Shown: positions 1 to 6,048 of the stretch, in pieces
Layout of the letters: each line of letters starts with the position of its first letter
Position numbering within the stretch: position 1 is the stretch's first letter
Virus record (IMG/VR): IMGVR_UViG_3300017760_000066
Coordinates: 1-26,644 of that record
Reading direction: 5' to 3' (one strand)
From: a virus
Length of the DNA stretch: 26,644 bases
Notes under the pieces: generated by a model
What the model saw: only the letters and a program-made list of their open reading frames with translations
What the model was told of the DNA's origin: nothing
Databases searched by the model: none
Translations under genes and position numbers: made by a program

Positions 1-160
1 AGGCATTAATGTAAGTATTATAAGCAAGAGTGTCAATTAAGACCGAAAAGTTGGATCCTTCAAAGTCAAAGTCGGTAAAATTAGAATTTGAACGCAAATA
101 ATTCTTAATTTGCGTCTTAATTTGATCAAAATCTAGATCTGAGAATTTTGTGAGTGGCAT
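1..160 (-). CDS. gp6: Baseplate wedge subunit gp6, N-terminal part
   Basis: The gene starts with ATG at 160 and runs off the left edge, leaving 53 residues. It begins MPLTKFSDLDFDQIKTQIKN, which I recognise as the usual N-terminus of gp6 in T4-like cyanophages. In T4, gp6 dimers form the ring that joins the baseplate wedges. Its ATG overlaps the TAA stop of the gp25 gene (TAATG), so the two are probably translationally coupled, and gp25-gp6 is the expected order in these phages. The identification rests on the short N-terminus and the neighbour. Confidence 0.85.
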   Translation of the reverse strand, partial: MPLTKFSDLDFDQIKTQIKNYLRSNSNFTDFDFEGSNFSVLIDTLAYNTYINA

Positions 161-558
161 TATCTTGTTACTTGAAGGATAAACTCTAATTGTACCGGGG
201 TTCTAGGTTGCCCAACGATAAAATATGAGACCAATACGTTATATCCGTTTTGATCGTACTGAGGTCTCACTTCAATAGTGTTAATTTCCACTCTTGGTTC
301 AAAATTTTTAATTGTAACTTCAATATCTTTTTGAATTACGGACGCTGTACCATAATCTAACAGTTCAAAAAGACTTCTAGAAATTTGAGATCCTAATCTT
401 GGTTGAAAAGGACGCTCTCCTAGGGCAGTGAGCACCAGATTCCTTATAGAACGAGAAATAGCACGCTCATTTGACAGCGCAATTAGATCCCGAGTGATCG
501 GGTGCTTCATGAAAGACAAAGAAATGTCTTTAAATGCCCGTGAGACTGGTTGTGGCAC
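160..558 (-). CDS. gp25: Baseplate wedge subunit gp25 (GPW/gp25 family)
   Basis: This 132-residue protein has the usual length of T4 gp25, a lysozyme-like structural component of the baseplate wedge. Family signatures are the early segment around residues 20-55 (ITRDLIALSNERAISRSIRN, then GERPFQPRLGS) and the later FEPRVEI segment. It overlaps gp6 by TAATG. A late-promoter-like CTAAATA lies 25 bases upstream of its ATG, which suits a virion gene. Confidence 0.92.
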   Translation of the reverse strand: MPQPVSRAFKDISLSFMKHPITRDLIALSNERAISRSIRNLVLTALGERPFQPRLGSQISRSLFELLDYGTASVIQKDIEVTIKNFEPRVEINTIEVRPQYDQNGYNVLVSYFIVGQPRTPVQLEFILQVTR

Positions 559-567
559 CTGTTATCG

Positions 568-589
568 ATAAGACTTCTGTCTTATTTAG
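568..589 (-). promoter_or_regulatory. Candidate late promoter and hairpin before gp25
   Basis: The 92 bases between gp25 and the next gene contain CTAAATA (minus strand, 589 to 583), similar to T4-type late boxes, 25 bases before the gp25 ATG. The perfect inverted repeat ATAAGAC-TTCT-GTCTTAT at 568-585 overlaps it. No T-run follows the hairpin, so it does not look like an intrinsic terminator. The distance to the ATG resembles that of the three fibre late boxes (21-22 bases). Confidence 0.45.
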
Positions 590-650
590 AGCCGAATTTC
601 CAACATTACCAAAGAAACCATATCCTTGGGTAAAATGCCCTGGTCCACAC

Positions 651-1328
651 TCAAATATTGGTGCTTCCAACCGAGATATTTCGTGATTCAGAAGGAGTTT
701 CCCAAAAATACTCATCGGTATCCCCGAGTCTACCCCATCGGATTCCATTTTCAACTTGATAATATTCCGTGGAGACCTTGAAATCGGGTGTAAGTGGCGT
801 TTCCGGGGTGATTGATAGGTCATAAATTCGTGTTCTATTGTTTGGATATAGCGCATACTGCCCATTTTCTAGTTCAATGCAGTTATGTGACTTGTGTTCT
901 TGTGGAATCTCACTCACATTGGTGTCAATAATGTCGTGATCAGGGTGATAGTTGTCCAAAGTAAACAAATACTCACCTTTCAGGTTACCAAAGTGTCGTG
1001 TACGGACTTCGAAGTCCATAGATCCGATAAATTGCTTCTCAATACAACGGACTCCATAGTCCATACAATTCCAAAATTGTAAATTTGGTAGATCTAAATC
1101 GGGATCTGGTGTCTTTGGTTCTGATACAAAGGCACTGATGGGCAACTTATCAAACATTGCACCATATTCGGGTAGGTAAGTCTCAAAATAAAAAGCGCGT
1201 CCGGGGATGCTTTTAGCAGTCACCCAAACGCCCTCTACAAACTCACCATACCCGTCCTTCAAATCCCTTAGATATTCTTTGCGAACCCACACTTTCTGTG
1301 CAGGGAGATTGATGACGAGTTGACTCAT
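651..1328 (-). CDS. Conserved T4-like cyanophage protein, function unknown
   Basis: This protein of 225 residues is acidic and aromatic-rich. It has no transmembrane segment or catalytic motif that I recognise. Its N-terminus (MSQLVINLPAQKVWVRKEYL) looks like a protein found next to gp25 in T4-like cyanophages. Its ATG overlaps the stop of the small gene upstream (TAATG), and it is followed by gp25, so it is probably made with the baseplate genes and may be a virion or assembly protein. That role is inferred from position only. Confidence 0.75.
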   Translation of the reverse strand: MSQLVINLPAQKVWVRKEYLRDLKDGYGEFVEGVWVTAKSIPGRAFYFETYLPEYGAMFDKLPISAFVSEPKTPDPDLDLPNLQFWNCMDYGVRCIEKQFIGSMDFEVRTRHFGNLKGEYLFTLDNYHPDHDIIDTNVSEIPQEHKSHNCIELENGQYALYPNNRTRIYDLSITPETPLTPDFKVSTEYYQVENGIRWGRLGDTDEYFWETPSESRNISVGSTNI

Positions 1329-1474
1329 TATCTTCCTTGCCCTCTGTAACGTTTACGAGCCGAGTTACGCGAGCTCGCGGCATACTTGGTATGTTTCCCA
1401 GTTCCCTGACGAGTTTTCTTCGGGCTTGACTCAATCATATTAGTCCCCGTAAGGGACTGCTTCATCTTTGCCAT
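1328..1474 (-). CDS. Small basic conserved cyanophage protein (48 aa)
   Basis: A 48-residue ORF starts MAKMKQSLTGTNMIESSPKK and ends with a run rich in Arg and Lys (ARKRYRGQGR). I recognise it as a small conserved protein of T4-like cyanophages located near gp25. The strong positive charge suggests contact with nucleic acid or an acidic partner, but the function is unknown. Its TAA stop overlaps the ATG of the next gene, and its start is one base from the stop of the glycosyltransferase-like gene, so it sits inside a tightly packed operon. Confidence 0.8.
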   Translation of the reverse strand: MAKMKQSLTGTNMIESSPKKTRQGTGKHTKYAASSRNSARKRYRGQGR

Positions 1475-1475
1475 A

Positions 1476-2252
1476 TCAAATCACCCGTGTCTTTTCATGA
1501 CCAACGCGAATCCTTGGATCCACCCAGATATCAAATCCTGCTGCAATTGCATCGAGACAGAATGATACATCCTCTCCACACATGTCCTGAACCTCACCAG
1601 ATTCAAACTCTTGCATCTTTGGTGCAAACCATGGATACTTCATCTCTCCGTGCTCAAACACACCCTTCTTGATCATACACCAACCGAAACCAATGTAGTC
1701 AACTGTGAACGGTTTGCGGCGCTTTGAGATGGATTCCAGAGTCTCATGGTTCATAACACCACCACTCTTACGGAAGTCCTCTTCCTCCAACCAGTGAGCA
1801 CAGGAAGTGGTCTTCCCATCTTCTGTGCAGTACCAACCAGAAACAATCTCTTTCTCTGTGCCATCCTCAGCAATCGCCATATCGCACAATTGCCAGAACT
1901 TCGTCGTGTCAAATACAATGTCACTATCAATCCACAACTGATAGTCATACTGCAACTTACCATCCCAGGGAATCTGGTTTGGTCCACGCAACACATTTGC
2001 CCCGAGACACTTGCATCGTGCAAAGTTCACCATGGAAGAGTAATCCTGACTAATCTGAATACTCATTCCATTCTGAACCATGTCGAAGCACAGTTGCACG
2101 AAGTTCTTCAAGAAGATATATGAGACGCCTCGACCTGGAAGACAGAACACAATGCTCTTGCCCTTCATCCGAGCTTTAATTCCATCAATGTCAAACTCCT
2201 CCTTCTTTTGTACCGGAGGGGTCTTTGCTTTAACTGTAAATCCTTTTGCCAT
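1476..2252 (-). CDS. Glycosyltransferase-like protein (GT-A type, DxD)
   Basis: The likely start is the ATG at 2252 (MAKGFTVKAKTPP), giving 258 residues; an ATG 24 bases upstream is also in frame. Residues 33 onward (KSIVFCLPGRGVSYIFLKNF) form a nucleotide-sugar-type first strand. The DSD motif at about residues 109-111 (LWIDSDIVF) matches the metal-binding DxD of GT-A enzymes, and the C-terminal VGHEK histidine could be the extra ligand. Acceptor and sugar cannot be told from the sequence. A TTGACA/TAGAAT promoter lies directly upstream, so it may be expressed early even though it is next to baseplate genes. Confidence 0.65.
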   Translation of the reverse strand: MAKGFTVKAKTPPVQKKEEFDIDGIKARMKGKSIVFCLPGRGVSYIFLKNFVQLCFDMVQNGMSIQISQDYSSMVNFARCKCLGANVLRGPNQIPWDGKLQYDYQLWIDSDIVFDTTKFWQLCDMAIAEDGTEKEIVSGWYCTEDGKTTSCAHWLEEEDFRKSGGVMNHETLESISKRRKPFTVDYIGFGWCMIKKGVFEHGEMKYPWFAPKMQEFESGEVQDMCGEDVSFCLDAIAAGFDIWVDPRIRVGHEKTRVI

Positions 2253-2275
2253 AAGTTTGAATAACCTACATTTCA

Positions 2276-2304
2276 ATTCTACCAGTGTATCTATGATATG
2301 TCAA
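2276..2304 (-). promoter_or_regulatory. Sigma70-type promoter TTGACA-N17-TAGAAT
   Basis: On the minus strand TTGACA (2304 to 2299) is followed after exactly 17 bases by TAGAAT (2281 to 2276). The predicted start is near 2269, about 17 bases before the ATG of the glycosyltransferase-like gene. The TGA inside the -35 hexamer is also the stop codon of the 65-residue gene upstream. Confidence 0.75.
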
Positions 2305-2498
2305 TAAGAAGACTCTTCCGAACTCTTCACTAATTTGACTTTCTCATAGTTCAAATCAGACTCTTCATAGTCTGTTTTCATGAGACCCACCATGCCTTTC
2401 AGCGTTTCCCAGGTCTCCCTAAACTCTTCATTTGTTAGACTCGAATAAAGACATTTATCCTTAGCGTAAATGTGAAATCTATACTCGTTTGTAATCAT
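2301..2498 (-). CDS. Small acidic protein, function unknown (65 aa)
   Basis: The ORF starts MITNEYRFHIYAKDKCLYSS and is rich in Glu and Lys. The beginning looks like a short beta hairpin and the rest looks helical. It overlaps the cupin gene upstream by 20 bases and ends inside the -35 box of the next promoter. No family was recognised. Tight overlap with the cupin supports it as a real gene. Confidence 0.65.
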   Translation of the reverse strand: MITNEYRFHIYAKDKCLYSSLTNEEFRETWETLKGMVGLMKTDYEESDLNYEKVKLVKSSEESSY

Positions 2499-2832
2499 CT
2501 TTTAATCTTACAATGTCCTCTTCATTACATTGAGATCCTAACTGAACCTCAATAATAGTTATGCCGTTCTCACCTCCCTTCAACCGATGATGCTGTTTAG
2601 CATTTATTTTGTATTGACTGTGAGGTGTGGCATGATAACACCCTTCCCCAATAGTAACATAACCATCCCCGTCTACGCAGGTCCAATACTCTGCGCGATG
2701 AAAATGGTATTGTAGTGATAGTTGTTGATCTGGATGGACTACAAGTCTCTTTACCTTGTAACCTTCCTCTTCTAGGAGATTCTCATAATAACCCCATGGG
2801 CGTTCAAATTTCTCCGCGAAATTTTTTTCCAT
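2479..2832 (-). CDS. Cupin, mannose-6-phosphate isomerase type II-like
   Basis: The 117-residue protein matches the C-terminal isomerase domain of bifunctional ManC/PMI enzymes, which interconvert mannose 6-phosphate and fructose 6-phosphate. It opens with RPWGYYENLLEEEGYKVKRL. The cupin metal site is visible: H43 and H45 in QYHFHRAEYW, E48, and a later histidine at 81 or 82. The guanylyltransferase half is absent, so it is a stand-alone cupin; it may act on another sugar. The neighbouring glycosyltransferase-like gene suggests a shared role in surface glycan or virion sugar metabolism. Confidence 0.8.
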   Translation of the reverse strand: MEKNFAEKFERPWGYYENLLEEEGYKVKRLVVHPDQQLSLQYHFHRAEYWTCVDGDGYVTIGEGCYHATPHSQYKINAKQHHRLKGGENGITIIEVQLGSQCNEEDIVRLKDDYKRV

Positions 2833-3019
2833 CTCTGAACCTATTAGGACCTTTCTAAATCTCAGAATTTTTTTGAGATGAAGTATATTTAGTTCGCGTT
2901 TTGGGTTCGTTGTAGGTTAGGGTAGTTAGCGTTTTTATATACGCCCCTACGCGCCACGGCACGATATCATCAACCGCGCCCTAACTGGTGTCTCTAAGTG
3001 TCAATCAGTGACACTGTGT
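2833..3019 (-). other. Long untranslated leader or small RNA region
   Basis: About 180 bases separate the strong promoter at 3020-3048 from the cupin ATG, and I see no ORF of useful length. The region has a GC-rich patch (about 2940-2985), a CTAAATA late-like box on the minus strand (2892 to 2886), and an ATCTCA/TGAGAT hairpin at 2859-2879 with a 9-base loop. It could be a structured leader or an independent small RNA; nothing decides between these. Confidence 0.4.
2997..3015. promoter_or_regulatory. Perfect palindrome at a predicted transcription start
   Basis: AGTGTCA-ATCAG-TGACACT is a perfect 7-bp inverted repeat. It covers the predicted start (about 3013) of the promoter at 3020-3048. 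It could be a stem-loop at the very 5' end of the RNA or a dimeric repressor site. An early promoter joined to a stem-loop resembles the PeSL modules reported between genes in T4-superfamily phages. Confidence 0.5.
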
Positions 3020-3048
3020 ATTATAACATTTTTCAGAGAATCTGTCAA
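3020..3048 (-). promoter_or_regulatory. Consensus sigma70 promoter TTGACA-N17-TATAAT
   Basis: Minus-strand TTGACA (3048 to 3043) and TATAAT (3025 to 3020) match the bacterial consensus at all twelve positions with the ideal 17-base spacer. It directs transcription towards the cupin gene at 2479-2832, across a leader of about 180 bases. It is typical of early phage promoters read by host RNA polymerase. Confidence 0.85.
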
Positions 3049-3052
3049 TCCC

Positions 3053-3241
3053 TTAGTGATACGCTGCTTCCCAGAGTTCTTCTACATTTTCTGACAAATC
3101 TTCCACAGTGACTGTCAAGTTCTCTCCGCCGCCAATATCAAAAACCTTGTGAAAGTCTATCTGATGAACATCAAAGTCCGCAAAGACTTCGAAGTCTAAT
3201 GTGACACGGATCTGCTGCTTTTCTGCGTGGCTAGTGTTCAT
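3053..3241 (-). CDS. Small acidic protein, function unknown (62 aa)
   Basis: The ORF starts MNTSHAEKQQIRVTLDFEVF and is strongly acidic. It looks like alternating strands followed by a helix (VEDLSENVEELWEAAYH). It sits alone between two consensus promoters; the one at 3266-3294 starts RNA about 18 bases before its ATG. Expression from a strong early promoter suggests a host take-over role, but this is inference and no family was recognised. Confidence 0.65.
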   Translation of the reverse strand: MNTSHAEKQQIRVTLDFEVFADFDVHQIDFHKVFDIGGGENLTVTVEDLSENVEELWEAAYH

Positions 3242-3265
3242 CAGATTGGTGGTGGGTTCCTCTGT

Positions 3266-3294
3266 ATTATATAATAAATTTCCGAGACTGTCAA
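3266..3294 (-). promoter_or_regulatory. Consensus sigma70 promoter TTGACA-N17-TATAAT
   Basis: Minus-strand TTGACA (3294 to 3289), a 17-base spacer and TATAAT (3271 to 3266) again match the consensus fully. The predicted start near 3259 gives a short leader before the ATG at 3241. Confidence 0.85.
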
Positions 3295-3333
3295 GGTGTT
3301 TGTGTGGGTCTCAGGAAAAAATCGGCGGTGGGG

Positions 3334-3362
3334 TTGACAAAACTCTCTCCTCATGATACGCT
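3334..3362 (+). promoter_or_regulatory. Weak plus-strand promoter candidate
   Basis: TTGACA at 3334-3339 is followed after 17 bases by TACGCT, which keeps only the three most conserved -10 positions. It would point into the DnaA-box cluster and then run antisense to the small genes. No plus-strand gene lies downstream, so if active it would make an antisense or origin-priming RNA. Confidence 0.25.
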
Positions 3363-3409
3363 CGCTTAGATAACAACAACTCAGCACATTTACAAGACAA
3401 TAACAACAC

Positions 3410-3480
3410 TATTCCACAGGTTAATAACACTTTTCCACAACGATTGTGGATAACTTATAAAACAGTGACATATATTTATA
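3410..3480. other. DnaA-box cluster with AT-rich flank (origin-like)
   Basis: Three nonamers lie within 44 bases: TATTCCACA (3410-3418), TTTTCCACA (3431-3439) and TGTGGATAA (3445-3453, reverse of TTATCCACA). TTATCCACA is the E. coli DnaA consensus, and as I recall TTTTCCACA is the cyanobacterial form. The last two make a perfect inverted repeat, TCCACAA-CGA-TTGTGGA. A very AT-rich tract follows to about 3505. It contains TATAAATA on the minus strand (3480 to 3473), which could be a late box or just part of an unwinding element. The intergenic stretch 3242-3516 has no other gene that I can see. Confidence 0.5.
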
Positions 3481-3516
3481 ATACCATTTAAAACGTTATT
3501 TTAAGGTAAAACAGCA

Positions 3517-3681
3517 CTAAAACGCCAAATATACGTCATAATTGTCCTTATCTGGCACCATAGTCTTGATAACATGTAGTGCAGCATCTTCACCAATTAC
3601 AGTGACTTCTTGACGGGAAATATAACCACGTTTCTTATTCTTCTTCCATACGATTGTATATCGATTCGTTGTCTGTGTCAT
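3517..3681 (-). CDS. Small basic protein, function unknown (54 aa)
   Basis: The likely start is ATG at 3681 (MTQTTNRYTIVWKKNKKRGY); an ATG at 3705 adds eight residues and overlaps the upstream gene further. The protein alternates strands and basic turns and ends in YDVYLAF. It is the last gene of a run of small genes and precedes the origin-like region. No family recognised. Confidence 0.6.
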   Translation of the reverse strand: MTQTTNRYTIVWKKNKKRGYISRQEVTVIGEDAALHVIKTMVPDKDNYDVYLAF

Positions 3682-3907
3682 GGACGGATTTGCGAGACTT
3701 GACATAAGTGAGTTCAGACCATTGGTGAGGATAACAGAGTAATAAACAATGAATATTCTTGTGACGTTCTCTCTTCGTATAGGTACACTTTGGTTTAGGT
3801 TTTACATGTAGTTCGATCGTTATGTAATTACAATCAACGAAATATACCCATCCTTGAACATCTTTCCATATAACATAATCATTGACCTGGGGTTGATACT
3901 TACTCAT
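3635..3907 (-). CDS. Conserved small cyanophage protein (90 aa)
   Basis: The protein begins MSKYQPQVNDYVIWKDVQGW, suggesting an SH3-like barrel start, and contains KRERHKNIHCLLLCYPHQW, a motif I recognise from small cyanophage proteins. The Cys/His spacing (HCLLLCYPH) could bind a metal, but this is not certain. It overlaps its neighbours on both sides, and its start overlaps the end of the 97-residue gene by 8 bases. Confidence 0.72.
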   Translation of the reverse strand: MSKYQPQVNDYVIWKDVQGWVYFVDCNYITIELHVKPKPKCTYTKRERHKNIHCLLLCYPHQWSELTYVKSRKSVHDTDNESIYNRMEEE

Positions 3908-4193
3908 ACAATAATCGTTCTAATGGATTAAGATTTAATCTCATAGAAGTATAGCATCTAGTATCTTTTATGTCTACCTTATCTCCTTGCTTGGTGGCAT
4001 TGATAGGCGCGTAATAGCATTTCTTTTTTCTATCATAGAACCCCCAGATTGTCCTTGGAACTTCACTGGTATAAGAAAAGAAATCATGATTAAGCAACCA
4101 GATACTAGAAAGATTACGCTTGAACTGTTTAACTTCATAAGAGAAACCTTTGGGTGCAATGTGATGAAAATCAGGTGGTAATTCTAGTTCCAT
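3900..4193 (-). CDS. Conserved small cyanophage protein (97 aa)
   Basis: The central segment RTIWGFYDRKKKCYYAPINA followed by GDKVDI is a pattern familiar from unannotated cyanophage proteins. The predicted structure is mostly beta. It overlaps the coiled-coil gene upstream by 10 bases and the 90-residue gene downstream by 8, which supports the chosen start. Function unknown. Confidence 0.72.
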   Translation of the reverse strand: MELELPPDFHHIAPKGFSYEVKQFKRNLSSIWLLNHDFFSYTSEVPRTIWGFYDRKKKCYYAPINATKQGDKVDIKDTRCYTSMRLNLNPLERLLYE

Positions 4194-4444
4194 CCGGTAG
4201 ACTCATCAGGTGGAAACATCTTATAGAAAAGATCATCATCTGCATCATCTATCATATCACGTTGCTTAACGAGAAACTGAATTGATGCATTGTAGTTGTC
4301 AATCTGTTTCTGTAATTCTTCTTTCTTAAAGTTCAACTCCATGATAGACTTATTGATCTCGACTCTATCCATGTCTTCTTTGATTGGGGTCATTGATGTC
4401 AATTTAGAAAGTGCAGATTTAACGTTCAAAATGGTGTGCTCCAT
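4184..4444 (-). CDS. Small coiled-coil protein (86 aa)
   Basis: Residues 20-70 form a heptad-like helix rich in Lys, Glu and Gln (MELNFKKEELQKQIDNYNAS) and then an acidic tail. It has no Cys or His motif. It is likely to oligomerise. It overlaps the next genes by 10 and 19 bases, typical of the operon. Function unknown. Confidence 0.68.
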   Translation of the reverse strand: MEHTILNVKSALSKLTSMTPIKEDMDRVEINKSIMELNFKKEELQKQIDNYNASIQFLVKQRDMIDDADDDLFYKMFPPDESTGWN

Positions 4445-4608
4445 GACTCATATTTGTTCATACTGATATAACCTTCTTTGCAAAGATCATCAGTAAAAAT
4501 TCCCCATGCTTCTCTCTTTGCATGAATGTTATCAACCTCTGGATGTTGCTTGATTGCAACTTTCCAATTGTAGCGGAATTGTGCGACTGCTTGTGATTTA
4601 GTAATCAT
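4426..4608 (-). CDS. Small protein, function unknown (60 aa)
   Basis: The ORF starts MITKSQAVAQFRYNWKVAIK and is rich in aromatic and charged residues, consistent with a small helical protein. It begins 5 bases after the 68-residue gene and overlaps the coiled-coil gene by 19 bases. No family was recognised; packing supports a real gene. Confidence 0.62.
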   Translation of the reverse strand: MITKSQAVAQFRYNWKVAIKQHPEVDNIHAKREAWGIFTDDLCKEGYISMNKYESWSTPF

Positions 4609-4613
4609 GAGTT

Positions 4614-4820
4614 TCAGTTACCTGCTTGGTCGAATGATTCGTTGTAGACATCATAAAAAAGGTCAAATGCTGCTAGATCGTTTGCAAATGGTGCAGACAT
4701 TTCGCAAACCCAATCATATGCCATATCCAGATCAGCATCGGTGCTGAGTAGGAAGGCAGGCAGGTCCCGCAGTGCTTGAATGAAATCGGGATCGGTGAGA
4801 CGGAAATTTGTTTTGTTCAT
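4614..4820 (-). CDS. Small acidic protein with a leaderless-type start (68 aa)
   Basis: The start chosen is ATG at 4820 (MNKTNFRLTDPDFIQALRDL), not the ATG at 4886, because a promoter occupies the segment between them. The predicted transcription start of that promoter is the A of this ATG, so the mRNA would have no leader. The protein is acidic and helical and no family was recognised. Confidence 0.65.
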   Translation of the reverse strand: MNKTNFRLTDPDFIQALRDLPAFLLSTDADLDMAYDWVCEMSAPFANDLAAFDLFYDVYNESFDQAGN

Positions 4821-4826
4821 ACTGAT

Positions 4827-4855
4827 AGTATGGCAGATCTGAGGGAGAATTGCAA
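4827..4855 (-). promoter_or_regulatory. Extended -10 promoter TTGCAA-N17-CATACT
   Basis: Minus-strand TTGCAA (4855 to 4850) and CATACT (4832 to 4827) are 17 bases apart, with TGC before the -10 box (extended -10). The bases after it, ATCAGTATG, put the gene's ATG seven bases beyond the -10 box. The promoter at 8598-8626 has the same layout. Confidence 0.65.
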
Positions 4856-4882
4856 GCGATAGTGGACACTCTCCCAACTGGT

Positions 4883-5134
4883 TCACTTACCGATTCCCAT
4901 GGGATCATCTGCGGTAGACTCCAATGCGGAGAACGATGTTACGTTCTCTTTTAAACATATGCCTGGATAATATCCTTCTGCTTCCTCAATTAGTTTATCA
5001 AGTGTATACTCATCATACAATGAATTGAAATAACTGAATAACACATATCTCATTGTTTTGAGATCCATGTCATCAATCTGATTCATGATCAGTTGCTCTT
5101 GTAGTGCATCACGATCAACGATGTTGTCTTTCAT
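4883..5134 (-). CDS. Small acidic protein, function unknown (83 aa)
   Basis: The ORF starts MKDNIVDRDALQEQLIMNQI and is helical and acidic, with a hydrophobic/aromatic middle (MRYVLFSYFNSLYDEYTLDK). Its start overlaps the stop of the upstream 49-residue gene by ATGA, so translation is probably coupled. It resembles the neighbouring 49- and 57-residue genes in acidity and small size, but I see no clear alignment. Confidence 0.65.
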   Translation of the reverse strand: MKDNIVDRDALQEQLIMNQIDDMDLKTMRYVLFSYFNSLYDEYTLDKLIEEAEGYYPGICLKENVTSFSALESTADDPMGIGK

Positions 5135-5280
5135 AGTGTAGTGAACTCCTCAACATAATAGCGGGCAGAGATCTTTAATTCCTCTGCTTTTGTCATGATT
5201 TCATCGATCTGATCTTCTGATAGATCTTCGATGACCCATGTTAGATAGTGCAGATCTTCTTCGATAGTAGTTTCCATCAT
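5131..5280 (-). CDS. Small acidic protein, function unknown (49 aa)
   Basis: The start at 5280 (MMETTIEEDLHYLTWVIEDL) is favoured because it forms an ATGA overlap with the stop of the 57-residue gene upstream; a longer version from 5313 is open but would overlap that gene. The downstream end also overlaps the next gene by ATGA. The sequence is a strongly acidic amphipathic helix. Function unknown. Confidence 0.62.
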   Translation of the reverse strand: MMETTIEEDLHYLTWVIEDLSEDQIDEIMTKAEELKISARYYVEEFTTL

Positions 5281-5450
5281 ACTGTGAATTGCTCCTGACT
5301 GAATTCGTCGCATTTAATGTTCATTGTATCAACGTCGTTGAAGAATTCCTCAACTTGTTGTTCATCCCACTTCTCATAAAGTGACATTAACTCTTGATCG
5401 CTTTCGAGTGCCATAGTGCAAGGATCTTTCATTAGAAAATGTGTGTCCAT
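5277..5450 (-). CDS. Small acidic protein, function unknown (57 aa)
   Basis: Translation gives MDTHFLMKDPCTMALESDQE and on to EQFTV with a TGA at 5279-5277. It is acidic and helical with two Cys. It overlaps the upstream 55-residue gene by 19 bases and the downstream gene by ATGA. The chain of overlaps across 4883-5599 is the main support. Confidence 0.6.
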   Translation of the reverse strand: MDTHFLMKDPCTMALESDQELMSLYEKWDEQQVEEFFNDVDTMNIKCDEFSQEQFTV

Positions 5451-5599
5451 GATGAATGTTGTGCTTTGGTGATTCTACCGTCTTTGAGCATACCGTCGCA
5501 AACTTGACAGAAAACGTCGAACTTTTCGAGTCTTGTGAGGTTTGCATCTGTGCCGTTGGCAGTCTCACCAACGACACGAATCAGAGTCTTTTTAAGCAT
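5432..5599 (-). CDS. Small CxxC protein, function unknown (55 aa)
   Basis: The ORF starts MLKKTLIRVVGETANGTDAN and contains FCQVCDGML, a single CxxC that could hold half of a metal site or a disulfide. It ends with HSSWTHIF. It begins 8 bases after the 115-residue gene ends, so it is probably cotranscribed from the promoter block at 5976-6048. No family was recognised. Confidence 0.6.
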   Translation of the reverse strand: MLKKTLIRVVGETANGTDANLTRLEKFDVFCQVCDGMLKDGRITKAQHSSWTHIF

Positions 5600-5607
5600 C
5601 GTAAGAA

Positions 5608-5955
5608 TCAGGCAAAGATGAATCCGTTGGTGAAATCGTAGGTGTTGAAGACTTTACTTTGTCCTGCCATTCCTACGAACTTGTCAACATACCACTGAAA
5701 GTTCTTCTGATAGACACGCTCTCCATCAATGCAGAATTCTTCGCAAAGTGCATTAAGGCGTGATTTTGTGGTGGTAGACTGCCAACCACCATCGAAGATT
5801 GTCATGGTGTCGTCTGAAACTTCTGCAATCTTGTTACCATGAAGACGAACGACGCTGACGCCTGAGGTCTCATCAAAATAAACTGCCGTGTTTCCTGAAC
5901 TCCAATTGGCGTTGGATTGGATGGCGGCGTTCATCTGGGTTTCGATCTTGCGCAT
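5608..5955 (-). CDS. Conserved cyanophage protein (115 aa)
   Basis: The protein begins MRKIETQMNAAIQSNANWSS and continues with beta-rich segments (VSVVRLHGNKIAEV) and a C-terminal aromatic half (YQKNFQWYVDKFVGMAG). I recognise it as a recurrent small protein of T4-like cyanophages without assigned function. The promoter motif TGTATTATT starts RNA about 27 bases before its ATG, and the same motif precedes the unrelated gene at 7000-7272. Confidence 0.75.
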   Translation of the reverse strand: MRKIETQMNAAIQSNANWSSGNTAVYFDETSGVSVVRLHGNKIAEVSDDTMTIFDGGWQSTTTKSRLNALCEEFCIDGERVYQKNFQWYVDKFVGMAGQSKVFNTYDFTNGFIFA

Positions 5956-5975
5956 GAGTGGTTTGAGTGGTGTTC

Positions 5976-6048
5976 CTTTGACTCTTTAATAATACACGAA
6001 AACGGGCGTCACGCAACGGGGGCTAGACCACTTTGGCGACTGTCACAC
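5976..6048 (-). promoter_or_regulatory. Duplicated promoter block, copy 1
   Basis: A 24-base sequence at 5976-5999 (minus strand, core TGTATTATTAAAGAGTC) is identical to 7284-7307. It contains a -10-like TATTAT at 5994-5989 but no good -35. A second shared element, GTGTGACAGTCG, lies 37 bases further upstream (6048 to 6037). The spacing in the other copy is 36. The upstream element lies inside the metallopeptidase gene. Confidence 0.6.

Noticed and set aside
530-865. A 111-residue frame overlapping the 225-residue gene and gp25
   Set aside because: It is in a different frame across most of the well-supported 225-residue gene and its tail runs into gp25. The end (GYGFFGNVGNSALN) looks odd but no ATG or overlap places it as a gene.
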